Shown piece by piece: positions 47,350 to 60,963 of a stretch of 64,000 nucleotides of DNA (the first letter of the stretch is position 1; every line of letters begins with the position of its first letter). Both the position numbers and the translations under genes were made by a program. This stretch comes from Begonia masoniana (taxonomy: Eukaryota; Streptophyta; Magnoliopsida; Cucurbitales; Begoniaceae): NCBI GenBank assembly GCA_022432975.1, contig CM039502.1:70462848-70526847 (forward strand), given 5' to 3'. The notes beneath the pieces are model-generated. The model was not told the DNA's origin. It ran no database searches and saw nothing but the letters and a program-made list of their open reading frames with translations.

Positions 47350-47729
47350 GGTTTGTTTGAAAATTTTTAAGTAATAGAGCAGAATCATCTATCCTTAGTT
47401 GTGAGTGTTTTCCTTCCTGTCTATGACTTTCACTATCCATCGGAAGATATGCATCTTCTGCTAACTATCGAAAGATGTGTATCATCCACTGTGCACCGGT
47501 AAATATGGGCCTCTATCTGGTGACACGTGTCATCCATCGGGTGATATTTTTTCATCGATTGAAAACCCTAAGTCATTCAAACTTGCTTAATACGCTTCAT
47601 TTTTTTTTGTTCTCTTTCAAAAGACCCTGCACCTTCTGTCGATTTCTCTCTTCAAAGTTTCTCTTGCTTGGATTCAGTTGCTTCTCTCTTTCACATTTTT
47701 GCTTCCAGAAAGCTGTTCCATCGATCATG
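47350..47729 (+). promoter_or_regulatory. SIRE copy 1 pol-to-extra-ORF spacer with LTR-like motifs
   Basis: 47430-47550 repeats the CATCGG(A/G)(A/T)GAT motif family of the LTR and includes the palindrome TGACACGTGTCA at 47521-47532. The corresponding spacer of copy 2 keeps the motifs and a CACGTG core. Possible promoter for the downstream ORF; inferred. Confidence 0.4.
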
Positions 47730-49774
47730 GCATCTTCATCTCGCGCTATTCAGGGACCAGCTAAGAAAAAGGCCATGGTTTTCGTTCGTCAGCCACGAGA
47801 ACTTCCTCATGCAACTGAATGGCCGTCTCTCTACTTTCTCAGTCGTGATGTCGAAGCGAGGTATCATGATGATTTTAAGCATAAATCTCTAATTCCTAGT
47901 CGGGGTATTATCTTTGAGGACTTTGATGGCTTGGATTTAGTTGAACCCCTGAAGAGTCTTGGTTTGTTGGGGTTATTTGACGTTGAATATTTCTATTATC
48001 CCGTAACCATTAAAATGTTTTATGCCAATCTTAGCTACCCTTCTGACTTCTCTACAGTTTCGAGCTATGTGTATGGAAAACACATAGTTCAATATCCCAA
48101 TTAATCAATGAGCTGTTGGAAAGGCCCCTTTTGGATTCTCAAGTCAAGTTCTTTGCGTCAAGAAATGAGCCTCCCTTCCTTAACTCTTCTGAGGGTCAAC
48201 AATTTTATAGGACTATTGCTCTTGACCCAAATCTCATCCCTAACCAATTAAGGAGCAAGCACCTCAACATCAAGGCTCGGCTCTTTCATCAAATGATAGG
48301 ATACAACATCATTCCAAAGGGTGGTCACTACGATCAAGTGAGTGGCATGGAACTGTTTGTTCTGTATGCACTCTTGCAACAGAAACTTTTTAATGTGGGA
48401 TACATTGTGTTAAGAAGGATGATTCAAAGTGTTTCAGCGAGGGCTTCATCTCTTCCTTACAATCTGCTTCTCATGAAAATCTTTGAGAAGTTTGCTGTAG
48501 AATTTTTAGAGGAAGATGAGCCTTTTCATCTTCAACCTTCTAACTTTTACTCCCTCACCACTTTGAACAGAATGGGGATAAAAAGGAATAGACAAGAGGT
48601 TCTTGTCTTAGATGAGTCTCTCCAGAAGGGTTCTAAGGCACAGTCTGTCAAGCTAGGGAAGAGGAAACTTGCCCTGCAGGAGGAATCAGTAAACGAAGGA
48701 GGGGATGAATTTGAGATCCCTGCCTTTGATAATTCACCTTTCACTTCTCAGGTGTCTCGCTCCCACCCTCATCCTCCTCCTGTTCCCAGACACCCTTCCC
48801 CCTCACATACTTTTGTGGCACCTCCTGCTCACTCATCTGTGCCTCTTCTACTTCCAGAGAGTCCAACTTCTCCTTCATCTACTCCTCTTTTGCCATCTCT
48901 GCCTGCTTCACCTCTCATGTCTCCGATTCTATCCACTGCTCCTCTATTCCAAACCGACTCAAATCCAAACCTTCAAATTGCTCCTCCAGTCCAAACCTCC
49001 TCTCCAACTCCAAACCTTCCGATTACTCCTCAAACTCCAAAGACATATCAGAGGAGATCAACCATAAGTGAGGAACAAGTCTCTGAGTTAATGACCCGCA
49101 TAGAAAGCTTCGGCACTACTCTCTCATCTGTTCAGGATCAGATGACTAAATCTTTAGATGCCAAGCTCACTCAAAATAGATTGGACATGTCAGTTCAGGA
49201 CAGGTTGTCTAGAAGGATGGATAGACTTGAAGGCTTCTTCTCTAGGGACTTTCGGTCTTTTCAGTCTGACATTCAAGGTTTTCAGCCAGAACCGCATCAG
49301 CCTCTTTGTTACTTAGCGGGCTGTTCTGAAGATTTCCTCCCTCCCATCTTTCGACCTGAGGTTGACCAAGAAATGAACTTCATGCCTTTGGATATCCAAG
49401 ATGCTTAGCTTAAGTTCACTGATCTTTTTAGTTCCCCTATCTCCGAGTCTACATCTGATCTTCAAGGGTCAATGGCTGCTTTTCAGGCTGCTCTTCCAGT
49501 AGAGACACCACCATGTCTGGACTTAGTGGTATATCAAGGACCCTCTCCATCTGCAGCTCCTATGCTAGAGCCTCCTCCATGTATGGATTTGGTGGTCTCT
49601 CCCGAACCATTTCCACCTTCTGCTCCATGTATGGACCTGGTGGTATATCAAGAACCACTCCCTCTCGATCTTGCATCACTTCAAGCACTCGTAGATGCTT
49701 ATTTCCTTCCGAACCTTGAAATGCCTTCTTCGCTTATCCAAGCGTTTTGGAAGCGCTTTTTAGATTTCGTTTAA
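47730..49774 (+). pseudogene. SIRE copy 1 extra ORF in the env-like position
   Basis: Start at 47730 (MASSSRAIQGPAKKKAM). The conserved N-terminal region (PRELPHATEWPSLYFLSRDV, VEYFYYPVTIKMFYANLS, SSYVYGKHIV) is cut by a frameshift near 48090 and goes on in the frame of 48116-49408 with LRSKHLNIKARLFHQMIGYN. Then come a basic segment, a Pro/Ser-rich linker and coiled-coil-like blocks (MTRIESFGTTLSSVQDQM, RLSRRMDRLEGFFSRDF). A stop at 49406 precedes a tail with four PxxDLVV(Y/S) repeats and LQALVDAYFLPN ... FWKRFLDFV. About 680 residues in all. Conservation of layout between the two copies, with frames mostly kept, suggests past selection. No signal peptide or membrane span is seen; function unknown. 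Confidence 0.8.
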
Positions 49775-50118
49775 ATAGGCGATATTTTTTTTTAAAACAA
49801 TTTTACTGCTATCCCCATATTTGGTATTCTGTTTTTCCCCTTTCATTAATATACACATGTTGAGTTGTTGATTGCTTTATATTTTTTTTGATAATGTCAA
49901 AGGGGGAGAAATCTGTGTATTGATCTGTGTATTGAGAACTGAAATGAACTGCTGAACTGTTCTGTTATTGTGAACTGAAATGAACTGCTGAACTGTTATG
50001 AACTGTTGAAAACTCAATTGGCTTGCATGCACATGTTGTGAGGGGAGCTAGAATTATGGGGGAGTGTTTTGTCAATCAATTAATACTCATAGTTTGTCAT
50101 CATCAAAAATGGGGAGAT
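49775..50118 (+). other. SIRE copy 1 3' untranslated region with polypurine tracts
   Basis: Three purine-rich tracts: AAAGGGGGAGAAA near 49898, ATGGGGGAGTG near 50057 and AAAAATGGGGAGAT abutting the LTR at 50105-50118. A 43-bp-scale duplicate of the AACTGAAATGAACTGCTGAA segment lies at 49936-50000. Repeated polypurine tracts are a Sirevirus trait. Confidence 0.7.
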
Positions 50119-51557
50119 TGTTGACTTATATTATGTTTAAGTCTAACGATGTTTTTGATGATGTGTTATTAAGTAATGTAATTTGATTGAGATTATGTTG
50201 ATGAGGATAATAAGCTGATTATCGAATTAAATATATGATATTAATGAACAAATAAATAATTATGTTATTTGCATTTATCTGGAAATGCCATTTGAAAAAG
50301 GGTATTTTAGTTGACTAATAAATCTGTTTAAGTGTTCAAAAAAACAGGGCTGAAATTGTTCTATATTGTATATCCACCGATGGCAAAGAAAAGTTTACAT
50401 CTACCGCTGGCATTCAAAGTTTACATCTTCCGCCAGCTAAACGACGAAGGTGGAGCATTTCAAAGAAAAGCTTACATCTGCCACTCGCTAAACGACAAAG
50501 CAAAGTTTACATCTTCCGCCAGCTAAACGACAAGAACTACATCCACCGTTGGCGCTTTGAAGAAGACTTCTCCGCTAGCTAAACGACAAAGAATTACATC
50601 TACCGCTGGCGTTTCAAAGTCTTCCAAAGATTTCATCTGCCGATAGCTACACGACAACGATTACATCCTCCGATAGCTAGACGACAAAGTTCAAGTTCCA
50701 CCGCTGGAATTTCTGAAGACTTCTACCGGTGGAATTTTGAAGACTTCTACCGATGGTATTTTAAAGCTACATCTACCTATGGCGGTTCAGCTTTTTAAAG
50801 ATACATCTACCGATACTGGTTCAAGCAATGTAAAGCTACATCCACCTATGGCAGTTCAGCATTTTTAAAGTCGCATCTTCCAGTGTACAGTATCTTCCGC
50901 CAGAATTCAAATTTACCGTGAAGCGATAGCGAAAATCGTCCAGAGCTTTAACTCCTGTCCACTAATGGCAAAGCACGAAAACAACTTCAGAATGCAACGG
51001 CTAGCTGTCTAAGTACGGATGCTTCTCCAACGGTAATATATTTCCATATCCAGAAAGAAGCATTCAATGAAGAGAGCCGATTACAAACAGAGTATTTAAG
51101 GGAAAAAGAAGCTTGGGAGAAACAACTTTTTGCAAAAATTGATATTGAGCCCTAACGAGCCAAAATCTTAATACTCTGTATTCTACACCTCTCTATTCTG
51201 TAACTTGAGATTTAATCATTGAGAGAGTGTTGTTTGTGCTGAAAATTACAAACTCACGATTCTGTTAAAGGTAATGGATTGTCGCCCGTGAAGAGCAATC
51301 TGGTTTCTATAAAAGGCTGTAGATCGTCGCCCGTGAAGAGCGATCTGTTTTTGTTCTCTGAGGAGAAGGAAAGGATCTTCAAGGGGGAAACCTTGAAGCG
51401 TGGATGTAGGCAGTTTTTGGCCGAACCACGTAAAAATTCTGGTGTTGAATTTTCTCTAACTCTCCCTTTTACTTTTATTAGCTGTCTGTTTGCTGTTAGT
51501 TTTAAAAAGATTAAAAAGTCTAATTCACCCCCCCTCTTAGACAATTTCGATCTTACA
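50119..51557 (+). repeat. SIRE copy 1 3' LTR
   Basis: 1439 bp, TGTTGACTTATATTATG to GATCTTACA. It is highly similar to the 5' LTR; in the first 700 bp I counted 22 substitutions, 19 of them transitions. It lacks one 24-bp motif unit found in the 5' copy. Confidence 0.93.
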
Positions 51558-51562
51558 AACCT

Positions 51563-51787
51563 TTGATTGTACCTATATTGATCATAGTGAATTGTTAAGC
51601 GGCCTATACGAGTCTCGTGGTTTTTACTCTCGTCTTGAGAGGTTTTCCACACTAAAAATTGTCTTGTATTATGGGTGTGATTTTATTTTTAGTTGTTCAA
51701 CTTTATTATACTCGGATTATTGGAAAGTTTGTTTTGAATAGAATTTCCGTTGCAATGAACACTTTCCAATCAAATTGGTATCAGACC
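51563..51787 (+). mobile_element. Tork copy 3 5' LTR, right part, and primer binding site
   Basis: Continuation of 40694-41163 after the SIRE insertion: TTGATTGTACC matches the Tork copy 2 LTR order (TTTGGTTGTACCC). It ends CCAATCA at 51772. TTGGTATCAGACC at 51775-51787 is the tRNA-Met-type primer binding site. Confidence 0.85.
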
Positions 51788-51835
51788 ATAGTTTTTTATT
51801 TGAGTATGAGGATTGAGACTTAACACATCTAGAAT

Positions 51836-54420
51836 GGTAAGCTTGAATGGATCTAATTACAATGTTTGGAAGGGTAACATGGAGGACTTGCTCTATGTCA
51901 AAGGTTTTCACTTGTTAGTGTTCTCTATGGACTAGCCCGAAGACAAAAGCGATGATGAGTGAAATTTGTTGCAGAGACAAGTATGTGGTTACATTCGTCA
52001 ATGAGTTGATCACAATGTTTTGAATTATGTTATCTCGGTTACTCATGTTCGTACTCTTTGGTCTCAACTTGAAGAATTGTATGAGAGGAAGACGTGAAAT
52101 AATAAGCTATTTTTGATCAAGTAAATGATGTCCTTAAGGTATCAAGGTGATTCTCCGATGACCAACCACTTGAATATTTTTCAAGGAACCATTAATTAAT
52201 TGGTCGCAATGAAACTTAGCTTTCATGACGAGAGACAAATTTATGGCTGCTTGGTACTTTGCCTAGCTCATGGTAGACTTTTAGAATGACATTGTCAAAT
52301 TCCGCTATGAATGGTGTTCTCTGGATGGATTTAGTCAAGAGTAGTGTGTTGAATAAAGAGATGAGACGAAAGGCACAAGGTTTCTCTTTGCCATCCGAGG
52401 TGTTGGTCACCGAATCGAAGGGGAGGAGTGAATGTCGTGGTTCAAGTGATCATAGCACATCACGTGGGGTTTCCAATAGGTGGGCAAACTTTGAGTGTCA
52501 TCATTGTGGTTTGAAGGGCCATATAAAGAAGCATTGTCGAAATTTGAAGAAGGAGAACAATAAGGAAAACAACACCACCACCATCACTGTAAAAAACAAA
52601 GAAGGTAAAAATCATGATGATGTTGCTATTGTAGATGATTTTCTTGTTGTTTGTGATAATGATTTTGATAATGTTAATGTATCTTGTGATGAGATGAATT
52701 GCATCGTAGATAGTGGTGCTTCTACTCATGTTACCTCACGACGAGATCTTTTCTCAACATATGAGGCCGATGATTTTGGTATTATTTGTATGGGCAACAG
52801 TGGTCAAGCTAAAGTGGTCGGAATAGGTGATGTTTGTGTTGAGACGACTAATAACACTACTCTTGTTCTCAAAGGTGTTAAGCATATTCCCGATATTCGC
52901 TTCAATCTTTTATCGGTTGGAAAGTTGGATGATGAAGGCTTTTGCAATTCTTTTTCGGCTGATGAATGAAAGCTTAAAAAAGGATTGATGGTTTTTACAA
53001 AAGGCAAGCGATGTTCAAATTTGTATGTCGTCTGGTTTGGGATATCCAAGTGTTACATCAACACTTGTGAAAATAATTATTCTTCCGAGCAGTGGCACAA
53101 GTGCTTGGCTCATATAAGCGAGAAAGACTCAGCTATGTTGGCTAAGAAGAATGTGCTATGTGAGGTTTCAAATGCGCACTTGAAGAGGTGTCCGCATTGC
53201 TTGGCCGGAAAACAAAGACGGGAGTTGTGTAGATCGTCTGCATCAAAAAATAAAGTCGGAATTACTAGACTTGATATATTCTTATGTGTGTGGGCCAATG
53301 AAGACAATGTCACTTGGTGGTGCATATTATTTTGTAACTTTTATCAATGATCATTCTCAAAAAGTTTAGGTTTATACATTGAAGATGAAAAATGAAGTGC
53401 TAGATACCTTCAAAGTGTTCCAAGCTTCGGTCAAGAGGAAAACTAGGAAAAAGTTGAAGTGTATTCGAATGGATAACAGGGGAGAGTACATTGGACCTTT
53501 TGATGAGTATTTTCGAGAACAAGGTATTCGTCACCAAAAGTTGCCTCTGAAAACACTGAAATTGAATGGGTTGGCCGAAAGAATGAATAGGAAATTTGTG
53601 GAAAGGTGAGGTGTTCGCTTTCACAAGCAAAGTTGTCGAGATATTTTTGGGGTGAAGCATTGAGTACGGTGATACATGTGCTAAACCTTACACCATGTGT
53701 TCCCTTGAACTTTGATGTGCCGAACCGTGTTTGGAGTGGTAAAGATGTCTCTTATGATCATCTACGGGTATTTTGGTGTATGGCTTACGTGCATGTTCCC
53801 AAAGACAAGAGGTCAAAGTTGGAAGACAAGACCAAGAATTGCATGTTTGTCAGCTATGGGCTTAATGAGTTTGGATATTGATTCTTTGATCCAATTAATT
53901 AGAAGCTTGTTCATAGTTGAGATGTTGTATTCATGGAGGATTATACCATTGAAGATATCGACAAGGTGGACAAAGTTGTTCCTACTCAAACAAATGAAGA
54001 GATGGTTGACATGAATCCAATTCCAATTGCTCCTACCCCAATAATCACTGACGACATCCCAATTGAAAATCAAGGGATGGATTTACATGTTGGTAATCCT
54101 TTAAATACTAATAATTTTGTTGATGTTGATTCTAGCATTGAAGCTAATATTAAAAATGACGATGAGCAAGAGAATGAAAATATTGAAAAATTTATTTCTT
54201 CTAATGAACTAAGGCGGTCTACTCGTGGGAGACGTCCTTCGGTTAGGTAACCGCACTCATTCCTGCAGTGATTACACATTCTCATCCATGGTTTAGTAGA
54301 AAGTTTTAAATATTGTTTTCTACCCAAAATCCTCAACATTTGTTCACTGATCAAATTAGGTCTCTCCATACAAAGATCGATAAACCAAATGGGAAAAGCC
54401 CAAATGGGAAGAAATATGTA
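51836..54420 (+). pseudogene. Tork copy 3 gag, protease and integrase (RT missing)
   Basis: Gag begins [20 protein letters not shown] at 51836 with many stops (51933 onward). The zinc knuckle is at about 52497 (CHHCGLKGHIKKHC) and the protease at about 52700 (CIVDSGASTHVTSRRDLFST). Integrase shows QWHKCLAHISEKDSAML and CPHCLAGKQRR near 53100-53215, then a catalytic core in several frames (IRMDNRGEY near 53466, GLAERMNRKFVE near 53572, KLSRYFWGEALSTVIHVLNL near 53630). The end of integrase (ELRRSTRGRRPSVR at 54206-54247) is followed by about 170 bp of unrelated or decayed sequence. RT, RNase H and the 3' LTR are absent. Confidence 0.88.
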
Positions 54421-55325
<905 letters not shown>

Positions 55326-55439
55326 CCTCAAACTATCGGTTTATTTAAAAAAAAACCTCAAATTTTACTATTCAAAGAAAAAAACCTTAACGTTTCATAA
55401 ATAATCAATTTCAACCTCGCAGGGGGGTGAGTAGGCCGT

Positions 55440-56020
55440 CCTCCGAAACCGAGTACGACCGGTCCAGCTGGACCAGCCGTACAATCCTCAGATTGTAATT
55501 TTTTTGCAAAATAGGGAAACCGAGTACGACCGGTTCAGTTGGACCGGCGATAGTAGGTTAAGGAGGACGGCTAGTCCTTTGACTAGCCGTCCTCCTATAG
55601 GCAAATATCGTGACTTTTGTCACGGGTTTTGTCATTTAGGGGGGAGTACGGCCGGTCTGACTGGACCGGTCGTACTCTGAGGGGAACAAACCCATGACAA
55701 AAGTCACGGGCCATCCTCTTTCCCTCGGAGTATTGGGTTGGTCCAGTCAGACCAGCCGTACTCCGAGGGGAACAAACCCGTGACAAAAGTCACAGGTTCT
55801 GTCCTCTTCCCCTCGGAGTATGGCTGGTCCAGTCGAACCGGCCGTACTCCTAGGGGAAAGACCCGTGACTTTTGTCACGGGTTTTCATCTTTCTAGGGAT
55901 GAGTACGACTCGTCCAACTGGACCGGCCGTACTCATCCCACTAGAGGACGAAACCCATGACTCTTGTCATGGGTTCTTACCGTGGAGTACGACCGGTCCA
56001 ACTAAACCGGTCGTACTTAA
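55440..56020. repeat. Cluster of GTACGACCGGTCC dyads with GTGACAAAAGTCAC palindromes
   Basis: Seven or more copies of a dyad of the type GAGTACGACCGGTCCA followed by its near complement TGGACCGGYCGTACTC, at about 55449, 55511, 55645, 55726, 55818, 55902 and 55984. These alternate with CCCGTGACAAAAGTCACGGG-type palindromes (near 55610, 55690, 55780, 55865 and, weaker, 55950). Each can form a strong hairpin. Confidence 0.8.
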
Positions 56021-56399
56021 CCCCCTTATTTAAAGCCGAGACCTCAGATTTGAAAAATCACACAATCCTCTCAATTCTCTCAATTCTCTCTATTCTCTCT
56101 ATTTTCTCAATTCTCTCCATCGTTTCTTATTTCGACAATATTTCTCCGCGTTCACCTACTAGGTACGAAGATTTTTATTTTTATTATTAACTTTAGACAT
56201 TTAAAAAAAATTCATATGCAAGGTGTTAAACCGAGATTAGATTTTTTATGACGTATTGTTACTTCATTGTATTTTTATTTTAAATATTTCTATCAAAATT
56301 ATGAATATTTTAATTTATGTTTATTTAAATATTTATCATTTATGTTTATTTATTTTACTCTCTTCGACGATATTACTCCGCGTTCAAGGGCTAGTTATG

Positions 56400-56909
<510 letters not shown>

Positions 56910-57184
56910 TTTAGTAATTTATTTATTATATTGTACTTAATTGGATCTCATCTGTGTAAGTGGCGTTATTGTATTGTATAAGTAAGTTCTGTCTAGGAAA
57001 ATAAAATTTAAGTGGACCATTAGTGACCCTCCAGCCTTTCCTGGAAACTTACTTGGAAAGGAAATTCTATCTAAGGAGATTGTCAATATTTATTTTTCTT
57101 GGGAATTATCCTGATCAGTACTTTGAAAGTTTTAACTTTTGTATTTTATTAATTTTTTTAACATTTTTTTTATTAGCGACGAAG

Positions 57185-57871
57185 ATGGATTCTGATTCAA
57201 GTAGATCGATTGATTCAGACGAGAGAGCAACTGGTGATGCCGAAATGAATTGGTATTTGGACAGTACGCCTGCATATGGTGATGTACGAGTATTCAATGG
57301 TGCATATGCAGATGAAGAAATTTCGTCTATTCGACCTCCAAAACGTTGGACGATGAGCTTCGAACATCGGTCGGCTCAGATGACGAGGAGATGGAAAGCT
57401 GACCGGTAAGAGAACAAATCTCAATGAGATTTTTTACAGATAGAAAATATGGTTCTTTAGAGGAACTTAAAGACAAAATACACAAATATTCTTTGGAAAA
57501 CGGATATGGTATTAAATTCATTAAAGTGAAAGAAGTCGACTGACGGCTAAGTGTGGAGATGGATGTGGGTGGCGACTGCATGCTTTGTTGATGCAAAATG
57601 AGCGAACGTTTCAAATAAAGAAATTTATCGACTCTCACTGCTGTTTGAGGCAAGTTGAAAATCAACACGCTTCAGCAAAATAGATGGCAAAACATTACCT
57701 CGACAAGTTCAAAAGTCACCCTACCTTAGATATCACATCTATTATCGAGACAGTGAGGCACGACTTCACCGTCGATATTTCACCCAGTCTTGCCACAAGA
57801 GCAAGAAGCATAGCTCGAACCCTCAACGAAGAGAAGTGCGACGAACAGTACGGGCAACTGTGGTCGTACGC
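57185..57871 (+). pseudogene. MULE (MuDR-type) transposase, N-terminal part, interrupted
   Basis: Start at 57185 (MDSDSSRSIDSDERATGDAE). After a frameshift near 57400 comes the MuDR-type N-terminal domain: RFFTDRKYGSLEELKDKIHK and ENGYGIKFIKVKE, a stop at 57540, then in another frame CGDGCGWRLHALLMQNERTF and IKKFIDSHCC. Past TAG at 57681 (Trp in the family) follows MAKHYLDKFKSHPTLDI and CDEQYGQLWSYA. That is the region just before the catalytic MULE domain, and there the frame is cut at 57871 by a gypsy LTR. The DDE domain and zinc knuckle are not in the window. Confidence 0.83.
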
Positions 57872-58584
57872 TGTAACACCCGGTTCTATCGAACCAGCTC
57901 TTTTATTGTTAATGGTATACACTTTATAAGTCAATAATTTAAGTAGGGTTATTGAATGATTAGACTAAACAAGGGCATTAGAGTAAATTGCATTTTTAAA
58001 AGTGGATAACGTATTTAAGGAAAGAGGGATTGGGTTTAATGCACTGTAGCCGCCACCATTTCATACTTTTCTCTTCGGGTTTTCAAGTCAAGCAGCCGAG
58101 CTCTCTAGGCGATTTTACTCGCCCGATTCTCCGTCGACTTAGGTAAGTTTTCCTCATTTCTCTTATGATATAGTGGTTAAATACCTGAAGGAGTGCAATG
58201 TGAGGATTTTGAGGATGCTGAGATTGAGCGTAGATTCGGGTTTTAGTGATAAAGGGGGTATGCTCGAGTAGTAGAGTTTCTAACTGGATTCCTCGAACCA
58301 CTGTTTGATTCTTGGTGAGGTTTAGTGAAGTTTTGATTTATATTCTGTTATGAACTTAGGTGGGCAGATTTCCGAAGTAGCTAGCGACCAGACAATTTCC
58401 AGAAGCCAGGTAAGTATAGTATGCATGTGTCTTCGGGCCTACATCACAAAACAGTAGGGTTATGTATCTTGTGATCAATTTTGTATGTCATGCATCATGT
58501 TTTTGAAAGATTACGAAAATGAATTTCCATGTAAGGATGATATGGCATGAACTGAATGTGACAGACAAACTATTAAGGGAACTA

Positions 58585-58776
58585 ATCCACCCCTTAACTT
58601 ATGAAGGGATTTATAACATTGGGAGGATTGATCCCACTCCCAAGGGAACCGAGGGATCAGATCAGCTATTATGGAAATTCATTCGCCCCTTAATCGAGTA
58701 GAGGATGTATAACATTGGGAAAATTGATCCACTTCCCAAGGGAACCGAGGGATCAGATCAGCTTATGAATGAATGT
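58585..58776 (+). repeat. 96-bp tandem duplication inside the gypsy LTR
   Basis: Two diverged copies at a 96-bp offset share TATAACATTGGGA and then AAGGGAACCGAGGGATCAGA, followed by TCAGCT. Confidence 0.8.
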
Positions 58777-58991
58777 GAATGCAACTGAGATGAGAAAGTA
58801 GAAATTGCATGTTTAGGAATTTATGTTTCAGCATTTCATTTCATTACTGCTTTACTTACTTCGCATTAGGCTAATAGATGAGTTTTGTGATGTAGGTGTT
58901 GAGGATACCGCAGGTGAATTCTCTGAGTTGGTTGAGGACTAGGCAGGTTGGAGGGGTGCAATCAGGCATCGATCTGGCATCTGATAGGGCA

Positions 58992-60784
<1,793 letters not shown>

Positions 60785-60963
60785 ATACGGTTGAGATTTC
60801 TTAGTCATGTACGAACTTTTGTGTAACGAACCGGGTTCAGATAACTTGGGGAATTACAGTATGGTATCAGAGACATTCAGTTAAACCGTTCAAAAGATTA
60901 CTCATCAGTGCCAATCGTTGCATGGAAGTACTCCAACAACTGTAAGTGTTTATCTTAACCTTA

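Larger units (their letters stand above)
41164..51557 (+). mobile_element. Near-complete SIRE-lineage copia retrotransposon, copy 1
   Basis: 10.4 kb with LTRs at 41164-42625 (1462 bp) and 50119-51557 (1439 bp), and a perfect 5-bp target duplication, AACCT (41159-41163, 51558-51562). Order: LTR, primer binding site, gag with two zinc knuckles, protease, integrase, RT, RNase H, extra ORF, polypurine tracts, LTR. This is the copia order of the SIRE (Sirevirus/Maximus) lineage. It lies inside a Tork LTR. Every coding region carries stops or frameshifts, so it cannot replicate on its own. Confidence 0.95.

Noticed and set aside
47730..49774. Calling the SIRE extra ORF an envelope gene
   Set aside because: No signal peptide, membrane span or envelope motif is visible; only the position is env-like.
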